Below the pieces are notes generated by a model. The model searched no databases, was not told where the DNA came from, and worked only from the letters and a program-made list of their open reading frames with translations. Positions 38,001 to 47,700 of a stretch of 64,000 bases of DNA are shown piece after piece (position 1 is the stretch's first letter; each line of letters starts with the position of its first letter). This stretch comes from Dipylidium caninum (lineage: Eukaryota; Platyhelminthes; Cestoda; Cyclophyllidea; Dipylidiidae): the NCBI GenBank assembly GCA_017562135.1, contig QEYB01001162.1:62001-126000 (forward strand), in the 5' to 3' direction. The translations under genes were made by a program, and so were the position numbers.

Positions 38001-40972
38001 TTTCCACTGACTGTCAAGAAGGAAAAGTTGAGGTTTGGCGGGTGAGGGAGGGAGGCGAACTGCACCCTGCCTCCCCTTTGGCTGTTCCGTCAACACCTCA
38101 CTAGTTGTCACATTTCGAAGTCTAGTCCTTCTGTGGCTTTTCGCCTTCAGGCAATCCTCTTCACTTTCGACGCCTGACAGCCCGGTAGACATCAGTGAAT
38201 GGCCCCGGAGAGGCCTCTGGCGACCGACAAACGGGGACAGCGACTCGTTTGGCGTGAAGCAATCTCACCTCGTTCCATGCCACCACCTCCTCCTCCCCTC
38301 TTACCTTATCCACAACATTGCTTCCGCTGGGTGAAGAATGGTGAAAATGAGGAATAATTAAGTCGTTCAGAGGCGATGGAGAGCGCACGTGGCCTGTCAC
38401 AAGATGCACTTGAATCGGGCTTGTCCTGGGGGTGAAGAGACATAAATAAAGAGACAAATTTATGCTTTTCCTCCTCATTTTCCTCTTCTTCTTCTTCTTC
38501 TTTTTCTTCCGCTAATAGCCGCTTGTCACCATCCTTTTTGTTTTGCATAATTACCGTTAGACGACACCTCTTTAACTTTGAAGGGGCTGTTTTGGGAGTC
38601 TGCGAGAATGCCTGACCATGTGGCAGGAAGGTGGATGGCACAAGTGTGGAGCGGAGACGGGAGGGAGGGAGGGAGGGAAGGAGGGCGAGGAGTTAGATGT
38701 ACTGGGCGACTTATCCGTGGATCAGGCTGAAATATGTGAACGGAGGGAAAGTTGCAAGAAATGACGCTACCGCGTATAGTCAGGTCCGGTCAAATATTAA
38801 AATTATTCTTTGGGCGAATCCAACGAATCCTTGCCCTCTAGCTCAAATTTGGCGTTGAAATAAAGTTCCCAAGCATTTTCGAGTTTATAATCACATACTT
38901 TGCGGATGGTATACTATCTTTCAACGATGATTTCTTAGTTTGGCCTCACTGCGATGCTACTTATTAATATATGAGTAGCGTTTGGCACACATCCCATCAA
39001 GAGCATGTACATCAGCTAGGAGGACTCCGGTGCAGTTCAGCGAAGCCGAGAGACTTGCTAACATCATACTGCCCAGAACAATTTGCAGAAGGGTTGGGAA
39101 GATAACAGTCGTGCCCGTGGAAAGCGCCGTTGACAGGTGACCAGTTATTTTCTCGGGAAGGCGGACTAGTCGGGCCGCCTTTATAAGTCGAATATTAGCC
39201 GCCACAAAGTCATTCAACAACATTCCAACCAAACGGAGGTCCTCGTCAGAGTCGAGGATGTCGTCATCTTCCTATCTTGCACGCATGCTCAACGATTAGT
39301 GGCAGAACTAAACTAAGGATTTCGGTCTTTTTCTTGTCTTCCAACACTTCCTTTATTGAAGGCAATTTGTCCATTCAGGGCCATCGACAGTAAAGATAAG
39401 ATGACCTCTTCGATGCAGCAGAGTGGACTGATGGACTCATATTTCCACGCAAATTAGGGGAGTCCAAAAATTTACCTGCATCTTTCCTCTGCCGGCGCAG
39501 ATATACTTCGAGCAGAGGAGCAAATGACGACACGCAAATCAGAGACGCAGAACTTGTCCCTTCACATAACTTGGCACTTTCAACCTTCACATGGGCAATA
39601 AGGATTATATAAACTTGGCCGCAATTTATTTAAGTAATTCCTTGTATGAAACATGAAAATTTTTGTCCATGAAAAGAGAAAAAGACTGGTGGAACGAGTG
39701 TTACCGTAACTACGGAATTTAGAGCGTTCGGTGTGAGGCAGAATTGTCTGATGAATGTCCTGATAGGTTGTTTTGTCAGAAAAAAGGCAAATACAGTTGT
39801 ATGGAGTATGATATGATGAATTTTGACTCGTTGTCATATTTGACTCCCCTCAAATATACAGACAATATAAATTGTAAAATTAAGTTAGATTAACATTGAT
39901 TTCATAAAAATCGGAGCCATTTAACGGAATTTTGCTAAAAAATCGCTTTTGAAAGCATTCCCGTAATAAAAGGAGTGATAATGTACGAAAGTGTACCCAC
40001 GTGAACGTAAATTGTTACGAGCAGATGATTTCCTTAGAATTTATGCGAAGACTTCCGACTTTAACAGCGTACGTCCTATGATGTACAAAAACAGCAGTCT
40101 TACTTCGAGGCGCCGTAGAAGGAGGCTCCAGCCATGCGAAGACTAAGCATGAGGTTGGAAAGGAAGGCGGCAGCTCCGTTGAAAGTGTCATTGTGCATGG
40201 AATTAGATCTCACAAAGCTCTCTGTAGTTTCCGATAATGATTTGCGGTAATTGTGAAGACAGGCGAGGTAACGATTCTGGTGCATAGTTAACTGGCGTTT
40301 TCGGCAACTCATATTCATCAACCTGCTGCCGATATCATTTAACTTGTAATCTACGAAAACTGTCATAGGAATAGAAAATAATATCCACTGAGGCAAGAAT
40401 GACTGTCAAATTGAAAATATTTTCTTTTAAGGTGCGTAAGCACTTAACAGTGAAAAAGGCAAATAAATAGAAAATCAAACGATGGCTTACAGTTAAGGTT
40501 TTTTAATAGACTATGCACGCCCCGTGGAGCAGAAAGCAAGGTATGATCTATAACCAGCGTTGACCTCCGCAACTGAACGCTTTAAGAGTTCCTCTTTTGC
40601 TGCCGGTGAACAACAGTCTTGACCGTCATAAGAAAGAAGGCAGATTGCTGGTTCCTTTCTTGTCAGCTCTAAAAAATAGTTCGATGAACTAAGTTATCTG
40701 CGGCACTTGCTAATGACAAAGTGGAAGGTACTATGAAATACGATGACGATACAACATAGCAAAATTGGTCAATGCGAGAAATAATATAGTGTATTCTTGT
40801 ATCAAAGGCAATTGATCCACTAACCTTTAGGTAAATTGTCGAGCAATATTCCCATCGCAATTAACTCCTTTTTGACCTCGCCGCAATTCAATCTGACGTG
40901 TTTTGATCCCGAAGAATATTGCCACTCAAATAGAATACTTAACAAAAAAAGGACTCTGGTATAAACATTCAT
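31899..40972 (-). CDS. Glypican, heparan-sulphate proteoglycan core protein, 3' end not found
   Basis: Ten exons on the minus strand (40972-40825, 40668-40555, 40350-40104, 39576-39476, 39267-38991, 35808-35544, 34495-34327, 33635-33508, 32496-32356, 32020-31899) chain in a consistent phase series and encode about 570 residues. In order: a signal peptide (MNVYTRVLFLLSILF), CGEV and DNLP resembling the glypican N-terminus, AICLL...DCCSPAAKEELL like the family's IC...CCT...ME motif, a helical N-lobe, the cysteine-rich block HHCALCAGYPLVHPC...SSWTNLID, an ECG motif, LW...ICRE, and DCWNG. Glypicans are GPI-anchored cell-surface proteins that carry heparan sulphate and modulate Wnt, Hedgehog and BMP ligands. 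The C-terminal serine-glycine and GPI exons are not recognised. Sequence divergence is high; exons 4 and 5 and their splice sites are the least certain. Exons 1-5 lie in AT-rich DNA and 6-10 in GC-richer DNA. Confidence 0.82.
32356..32496 (-). CDS. Glypican exon 9
   Basis: Acceptor CATCCGAG and donor GTAAGT. It encodes VPIECGADLL, giving the conserved CG that closes the helical segment, and then a loop ending STRTQFLLISHK. Phase 0 in and out (47 codons). In family members this loop carries the furin-type cleavage region; a basic GERR is present here, but cleavage is only a possibility. Confidence 0.78.
33508..33635 (-). CDS. Glypican exon 8
   Basis: Acceptor CCTTATCCAG and donor GTGAGT. Joined to exon 7 it reads WTNLID-TLYEQLQAWLNPS and then ELHWAVLKAVQEV, matching the helices that follow W...ID in glypicans and lead to the ...KVFQGCG motif. 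Phase 1 in, phase 0 out. Confidence 0.8.
34327..34495 (-). CDS. Glypican exon 7, cysteine-rich block
   Basis: The clearest glypican exon. It encodes GNGCDRMLMRMHHCALC, GYPLVHPCPAFC and THCLRPINKLQSSWTNLI, preserving the family pattern C..LM.M..C..C.G.P.V.PC...C....CL.....L...W...I. Donor GTGAGT; phase 0 in, phase 1 out. Confidence 0.88.
35222..35252. repeat. (GACA)n microsatellite
   Basis: About six copies of a tetranucleotide inside glypican intron 6 (between exons at 35544 and 34495). Confidence 0.9.
35544..35808 (-). CDS. Glypican exon 6
   Basis: Acceptor TCGCCTTTTAG and donor GTGAGT. It encodes 88 residues including WTLERAIWAQISQVLHILRS and VWEFMKRTKMSG..FYLL, corresponding to the stretch just before the cysteine-rich block (LKPFG...RAF..AR.F.QGL in vertebrate family members). 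Phase 2 in, phase 0 out, joining directly to FDLGGNGC of exon 7. GC-rich codon use contrasts with exons 1-5. Confidence 0.72.
35809..38990. other. Glypican intron 5, contains the base-composition boundary
   Basis: About 3.2 kb between tentative exons 5 and 6. Open frames on both strands are present, and some minus-strand stretches (around 35982-36185, with LQLPEKTLFCILRTAMRRP) look protein-like but do not fit the required phase. A (TCT)n-rich tract lies at about 38470-38510 and a GGGA repeat with G-quadruplex potential at about 38658-38682. GC content falls sharply near 38.7 kb. Confidence 0.45.
38991..39267 (-). CDS. Glypican exon 5 (boundaries tentative)
   Basis: Starts with an acidic stretch (DDDILDSDEDL), then GMLLNDFVAANIRLI, which resembles the family's LEEMLNDFWARLLER region, and a hydrophobic helix-rich part. 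The open frame runs to a stop near 38957. I place the donor at GTGTGC after 38991 because it gives phase 2, as exon 6 needs. The acceptor (GGAAG) has a poor pyrimidine tract. Confidence 0.5.
39476..39576 (-). CDS. Glypican exon 4 (boundaries tentative)
   Basis: Encodes SLICVSSFAPLLEVYLRRQ, which fits the family's F..L...LR.YY region. The donor GTAAAT is good. The acceptor is uncertain: AAAG at 39577 keeps the phase, and so does an alternative ACAAG slightly downstream. Phase 2 in, phase 1 out. Confidence 0.55.
40104..40350 (-). CDS. Glypican exon 3, N-lobe helices
   Basis: Acceptor with a pyrimidine tract (TTTTCGTAG) and donor GTAAGA. It encodes helical sequence with NRYLACLHNYRKSLSETTESF and AAAFLSNLMLSL, matching the pattern F..LL..S...L...F and F..L...L of glypican N-lobes. 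Phase 1 in, phase 2 out. Confidence 0.72.
40555..40668 (-). CDS. Glypican exon 2, IC...CC motif
   Basis: Acceptor TTTTTTAG. The exon encodes KEPAICLLSYDGQDCCSPAA and KEELLKRSVAEV, which align in spacing with the family motif LRIC...YTCCT..ME..L..RS. Phase 1 in and phase 1 out. The donor GTTATA is weak, but the resulting junction joins the helix smoothly to exon 3. Confidence 0.78.
40825..40972 (-). CDS. Glypican exon 1, signal peptide
   Basis: Starts with ATG at 40972 (an in-frame stop lies upstream) and encodes a classic signal peptide with hydrophobic core VLFLLSILF, then a mature N-terminus with LNCGEVKKELIAMGILLDNLPK-like order: Cys-Gly-Glu-Val, a helix, then Leu-Pro, as in other glypicans. 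It ends in phase 1 at a good donor (AAAG/GTTAGT). Confidence 0.8.
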
Positions 40973-43900
40973 ATGTGCATTTCACCAGCGCTTATTCGAA
41001 TTCACAATGAACATTGTAAGCAATTCCCGTGCAAACTGTTGATAATTTTGAAACTAGCGACAAGGCCGACACATAAAATTATAGCCAGCACGCGAATATA
41101 AACAAGACAAAACAATGTTTAAACCTCTAAACATAAATAAACTTTAAAGGCCTTATAGTATAAAATTTAGTTTGAAAAATTAAGTAAGGAAATTGATTAA
41201 TTTGCATTGCCATATGGGGAATCGCGCATTCATTCATTCCAACAGAACAGGGTCATACACGCATATAAAAGCGACTGTTCCGCATCCCTGGTAATTCAGT
41301 TTGCAAAACACATCACAGACTACCATGATTTTTAACATTCTTTGATAAACTGTTTCGCCTTCTGCAAGGTACAGATTAATTATAGGAAAGTCTAGCAGTG
41401 AATGTGGACATTTGAAACAATGCTACTAATGTCCATTTCCAAACACTGCTTTAGAGTCCGTTTTGCTTGACCCTGCCACATCTCTTTAAACTGGCTCCGC
41501 AGTTTACATATTGTCACCAACGCCAACATTCTGCCAAATAATCGCGTCTTTTACGGATGTGCCATATAAGACTGATTAATTCATGATTAGATCAATTCCC
41601 GGCAAATTCTAACTGAACATTACGAACCATTGGCCAGCTAATAGAAAAATCATGTAATTTAAATCTGTGGATAGAATACTCTTAACTTTTAGTGGGGATA
41701 AAATATCGACAAACGTCATTAACCAAGGCATGTTTGATGTTGCTATTGAATCACAACAATTGAACTTGAATTAATGAGTTTGTAACGATTTCCTGAGGTT
41801 CTCACAAGCTGTAAGTTGCGGAGCTTGTTTATCTTTGGCGTCATGGTTGTCCTATATAACGGCATGAATTACTAATTTGTAGTTCCCGGTTAGTGACAAA
41901 AGTGAACCACTTTTGAACTGCACAGGATAAGCTCAAGAACAACGGACTTTTATTCGTATTACCACACTATATACATGGATCACATGAGACAACGTTATGT
42001 CAAGAGATGTTTATTAGTTGCCCATTATTCCCATTAGTCTTCTACTTCCACAGTTCTCCTTATGGCAATTGTTAAATATCTTTGACGGTAGCCCTACCAA
42101 TTACTGATCCATAGTTTTACGAACCGAATTTTAACCTTATGACGTTATCGTACGAATAATACTCAAAGCTCTTCATTACTTTTAATGAGCTATTGCTACT
42201 AAATCTCAAGCCTTGTAATTGGACAGGCTTTTTCAAACGCAGCCTCAACTGGCTCTGCGTTGGCGCTTAATTCAATTTTATCCTAGTGCAGTTTATAGAG
42301 TATGTTGGGTTGATTGTTCCCTTTTCTTGCATCTTTACGTTAGCAAGAGGCTCCGCATCATCACCTTCATATATAGTTTGCTTGATTTGCTTATCTCGTC
42401 ACATATCTAGGTTGTTTGCACTCGCATGAATCAGACACGAATACTAGTTTAGAAATAACGACGGTTATCTCGTTGTACTTTATTCCATATCCGAATCTGC
42501 GGAAATGGATTGTGACTCTGGAATGGGTGCGTATCGTTCCTCGCGTTATTTGCGTTCTTTGTGCATATGTAACACGTCTAATTAACACTACTTAACTGCC
42601 ACAATCAAAATACTTAGATATTATTTTGACTTGAGATGAAGTATGCTCTCTCCATTGTTTCCATCTGAATCATAGGCACAGCTCATGTTCCTTTCCAGGA
42701 ATCCCTATTGAGATTCCTTTCTCAAACGCGCCTAGTGTTTTTAAAGCACGGTTTACAAGTCCTAACTTTGAAAATCCCTATCATTTCGGCTCTGGACGCG
42801 CTTACGGGATTGAGTATTTCGGTCCTGGAGTATATTATTGCAAATTGAAGTTTTTACATTCATGGGAAAATTATTGGCTAATTTGAATCTCCTTAAATAA
42901 AAGTGTTTTCCTGCACTTTAATATTCCCTCCAATTGGCGTCGATAGAAAGCGATTCCACCATATTGATCAAATTTTGCGGAATTAGCCCTCGTTTCCTAC
43001 CGCACGTGTAGCCCATAAGTCATCAGAACTGTGTCCTAGATGTATGCAATTATATCGGCTTCAGGACCCATTACTTCCTCTCTGCACATCCCCTTTTCTT
43101 GATGCACTCTTCCCTGCGAGGTTCCGTTTGCTTTCGCTTCTGCCTCCTGCATAGGCTTTTCTGCAGTCGAGGCAATACGGCATTTGTTGTCGATTTGTAC
43201 GTATTTCCTATCGTAGGTGTAATAAAATTGAACCTTTTAGGTAAACCGATAATTAATCAAATCTTTCATTGCCGAAAAACATATATTTGCTGAAGAAATT
43301 TTATGTTCCAATCATCACATTACTTGCCGTCGTTTCTCACACCTTTTTTCAGTGTATAGACGGTTGTTTGATCCATTTTTGGGGAAGTCATTATATTGTG
43401 CGTTATGAAATCTGTCTGAGTCTCCATTTCCTCACTATTGTTCAAATCAAAGCTCTCTTATTTTTCCCTGCGCTATTTATTCAGCATAAGCCATTGCGTT
43501 ATCAGGTTGAAGGATTTTTTTGTGATTTACTGGAACATATCGTTCTTTTTAGAAGTCGTACTTTATTTGCTCGATTTGTTCATACTACGGTCCGACAAGG
43601 TTAACGCAATTCGTCGTATGATTTCTGACCAAAATCTCATCACACACAAATAAGGACATTATTGTCTGTGATGGTTTATGTCTTGAAAGAAGAGTTTTTC
43701 TGGCAAAGGGCCATTGTTTCTTCGTAGTGGACTATTGTATGGAACTCATTTTTCGTCTAAATTTACATTTCGGCGCAGAAACCGACCGATTTCGTACCGA
43801 CCGACCAAAAAGATGTGCAGATTGTATGCCGTTGATCGAATGCCCTCTCTGTCAACTAATGAGGAACTTAGGCCATACACTTTTCTCATGAGACGAAGAT

Positions 43901-44434
43901 GATCGTGAACCGTAAACCATGGATAGCCGATCTTTCATAATACTTCTCTAATACTTCCTACCACCATGTTTATTAGGGCGTCAAAGAATGGAGTGGGCGT
44001 CATTCGCCCTCCCCAAACCGATGTACTTTGATTCTCAGCTGAAGTTCGTTGATGTCTCCCTCATAGGTGTATTTTTTCATGACCTTTTTCCACTGTTTCA
44101 TAAATTAAGCTCCGAGGTCGATGCCTACACAGTGTCTGCCCGTTTTTCTTTCATATCCACTTATAATCCTGAATTTCGCATTTTAATGGGGAGAAGGGAG
44201 CGCATTCATATTTCATTTTGATCTAGGCCCATTTTATTTTTTACCGGACCTATGGATTTCTCTTCGTAAAGGATAAACTTGACAGAAAAATTATACTGGG
44301 ATTTTTTGTGCTTTGGGCCAAAGTGAGTAGCATTCAAAGACTTTCCATCGAGTATCTCGAACTATCCTCTGATTGTCAGATCTTTTATCAAAGCCGCTTT
44401 GCTCATCAAGCATATTTTCTTCTTCTTTTGCCAG

Positions 44435-44701
44435 AAGACAAAGCATGACTTTTAAGGAAGCTTCGCGGAAGCCTTCAAATCCGCGAAGTTGCCTGGAGTT
44501 GGCACTGGAGGCTGAACGAGTGTGTAAGACGACACGGGACTTTCAGACGGCCATTCGTCTTTTCCGTCAGGCTCTAGCCGTGGGCACCGATGATATTACG
44601 GTCCTCTCCGCCATTTACAGCCAATTGGGCAATGCTTACTTTTATGAACATGACTTCTTCCACGCGCTAGAGTTTCACCGATGGGACCTCTCCCTCTCCA
44701 G
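44435..44701 (+). CDS. GPSM2: GPSM2 exon 1 (first coding exon)
   Basis: A strong acceptor-like sequence (CTTCTTCTTTTGCCAG) ends at 44434, suggesting a 5' UTR intron. ATG at 44445 opens the frame. Encodes SCLELALEAERVCK and LSAIYSQLGNAYFYEHD, the first TPR unit. Donor GTTAGT; ends in phase 2. Confidence 0.9.
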
Positions 44702-47700
44702 GTTAGTTCACTTCTGCTGCTTCCATGCCCTCGTGCTGTCGTGTCTCCAGGGTCAATGCATGATTGACAGGGCGCTTTTGTTTGTACAACGTTTGGTCGA
44801 ATGGCGAGGAACAAATTAATAAAGCACCATCATGGCGCGGAGTGGAGGTTGTCGCGACCATGCTAATTTTGCTTGGCATCACTGCGTTTGATGTGTAGAA
44901 TTACTCGAGCAAATTCTCTGTTTCTCGGCGCTCTTTTCCCACCCGTTCCCATTTTTTTCTACGTTCTCGTCACTTGAAGCCCTAATTGTCTACAGACTAA
45001 CTAGAAGATTGGCGGAGAAGTCTCCTTCTTTCCCTCTCACCGCCACCCCTAACTTTTTCCCTTCTACACTTTTATAGTATGGTAAATTATGAAAAACGTA
45101 GTGACCTTCTCCTTGCTCTCGCCAATACTAGACCTCTTCGGTAGTTTTTGATTACTCACGCATTCCTGGAACTCTGTCCGTGGACTGCAGTGACTTGGTA
45201 ATTAGTTTTCACCCTTGATGGATTCAAAACATCTGAGATTTCACTCAAGTAGCAGGCGGAGCTGGTAGTGTGGAAAGACACGACACTTTGGAGGTTCTTT
45301 TGGCCGCTCGCCAGAGCTTAAGGTGGACAGTGGTTAACTAAGGCCATTAACCCTAAAGTATTTACCCCCCAGTCCGTCGTTGGTGCGCACGTGAATCAAC
45401 TGTGTTATGGTGGGACTGACATGTGTGGAAGAATGTGAATCTCTCCAACATTGGCGTCTGCTTTTAAAATCCCCCCGCGACTGTGACATATTGGCACAGT
45501 CAGGGGCGAGTATGGGTTTAAGTAGTGCCTTTGGTAAGCCACTTGTTTGAGGGTGTGAATGTGGCCTTCTTATGAGCGAATTTTCGAAAAATAACTCTCA
45601 TCGCGTGGTCAAGGGTATTTGGGGAGGCAAGGCGAGAGCAGCTTGGCGGAAGAGGGCAACTTCGGTGATATTCAGCTTTCCCATGTTTGTCCACGGTGAA
45701 CTTGTTGGAAAAAAACATTGAGTGACCAAACATTAAGCGTTCTGAAGGCCGCGATGCATGCTCCATTTGCGAATTCACATGCATAAAAAGGTGGTATAAC
45801 GCGCATACACTGTGAGAGGCGAGGAATGCAATAATTGGGGAGCTTGGACCTTTCTTCCACTTGCATTTCTCCCGTCCCACAAATAATAGTGATTTGCTAT
45901 GGCATGCAAATTTTAACATTTAGCGTTAACAGCTCAGGCTCTTTGTTTTCCCTCCTGCACCCCGAATGCCCCACTTTGCGTCTTATTTGCCACTCCGTAG
46001 GCAACGAGTTAATTGGGGATGTACTTCGTTGCTGAAATTGCAGCCATGAGGTTTCCCCACAACCGCGGATGATTAAGTTTGTGGAGGTTTCCGGCCAGGT
46101 CACTTGACTGCTGCACAGGCGGACGACTTTGCCACCAACTGCTGGTCCTTCGCGGCTGTGCGTGTGGCACATTTTCCCAGTTGAGGAGGCACAGTGAAGC
46201 CGCATGGCGAGGAGAGGGTGGGCGATTTGACGAGAAAGGCAGTAAAAACAGGCAGAAATGCGCCCATCACGCCAATGGGCGCGTCCGACACCGTCGACTT
46301 CAACTTCGCTCCATCGCCTGACGGTCATCCCCTCCACCCCGCTCTCCGCCGCTTTCTCGCCCTCCCCTCCCCCTACCCCCACCTCGGGGAAGCCTCGATT
46401 TATTGTCTCTCGCCTAACCGGTCACCGAATGTGGCCGGAGCAGCCACCTCCATTGCCGCTGCGACAATCGCACATTTGTGCTCTGTTCTCTTTCATTCTC
46501 CTTCGCGCTCGGCTCATCTCGTCTCCTTCCCGTGTCACAAAGTTGCCTCCCCCTCCCCCCCCTGCCCCCTGCCCCCTCACTGGGCCATCGTGGCGATGAT
46601 GCCGCTACGAGACATCATGGGAACGAACACGCACAGACATAAAGGCGTTCGCTGACAAGCATGCGTGTGCCCCAATTCCGCAGCCGACCGCGAAACTCCA
46701 CCTCCTCTCACTCCATCGTTCTCTTGCCCTTCGCCCCCTCGTCCCTTCGTCCCTTCGTACCCTCCTCCCCTCCTCCCCTCCTCCCATGCAGTCTCCGTTG
46801 GCGCGAGAGGCGAGGCGAGGCGAGGCGAGGCGAGGCCACAGACACAGTCACCGCCCAATGCGACCACACTGTCGACTCGCGTGCAAAAGCGATGTCGTCT
46901 GACAATCACGTCACTTCAAATGGGGCTTTCGTCTAATCCGTGAATGAAGTCCCCTCCTTACAGCCCTCGCCCCTATTTCGGGCAGAGGAGGAGGAGGAGG
47001 AGGAGGGGAAGGAGGGGGTGGTCTTCGCGCGGTCATTTCTGTTGTCCACCTGATCTCCGACTAAGTGCCTCGTGGGAACGTCTTGGACGCTCTTCGGACA
47101 GGCACAGACCGACCTGGAGGGGAAAGGGGATAGGCAAAAGGAGCGTCTGTGACAGCAGCCGAAAGGGCAGCAACATCACCACCAGTTGCATCAGTTGTTG
47201 TTCGCATGAGTGCCACTTGTCACGTGAGACTCAGCGCACGTACCCCCACCGGACACGGTGAGGCAGCTGCACTGACTCCCGTCGGTTCGCACTGTTTTGT
47301 CTTCAACCCGATGGCGGAGGCGGGGGAGTTGGTGGGTGGGTGAGTAGGTGAACGGGAGGAGGGGCTCGTGGTGAGGATGGATGGTGGGGGGAAACGTTGT
47401 GGTCTCCTGCCCCTCGACCGTACTGCCACTGTGGATGTCTCTCCAGACGCAGTATTTCCCGAAGACAGCCACACAGGCTTCTGTAGTGCATCGTGCGGCT
47501 GAATTTGACAACAATAATTGCTATATTGTCTGGTATACATGTAACAAAGTGCGATAACTCCACATTTCCTCGCCCTTGTGTATCTTTGATCTGTTTAACG
47601 TGTTGAGTAAAAAGTTAGGTGTCCATACAGTCACATGAACAGCCTCTCAGTCTCGAGCTTTCCAAGCCATCCAAGTTGGGCGGTTTCCCCTGCCTTAAAG

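Larger units (their letters stand above)
38700..44434. other. AT-rich block with the divergent glypican/GPSM2 intergenic region
   Basis: From about 38.7 to 44.4 kb the sequence is clearly richer in A and T than either flank. It contains glypican exons 1-5 and, from 40973 to 44444, about 3.5 kb between the two head-to-head start codons. The intergenic part has only short open frames without recognisable domains. A plus-strand TATAAAAG lies at about 41264. I could not assign it to either promoter. Confidence 0.6.

Noticed and set aside
41264..41271. TATAAAAG as a defined promoter
   Set aside because: A single TATA-like match in AT-rich DNA, about 3.2 kb from the GPSM2 start and on the wrong strand for the glypican; not enough to annotate.
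43269..43604. Plus-strand 111-codon frame with hydrophobic stretches in the AT-rich block
   Set aside because: Hydrophobic content is what AT-rich random sequence encodes; no splice context or recognisable motif.
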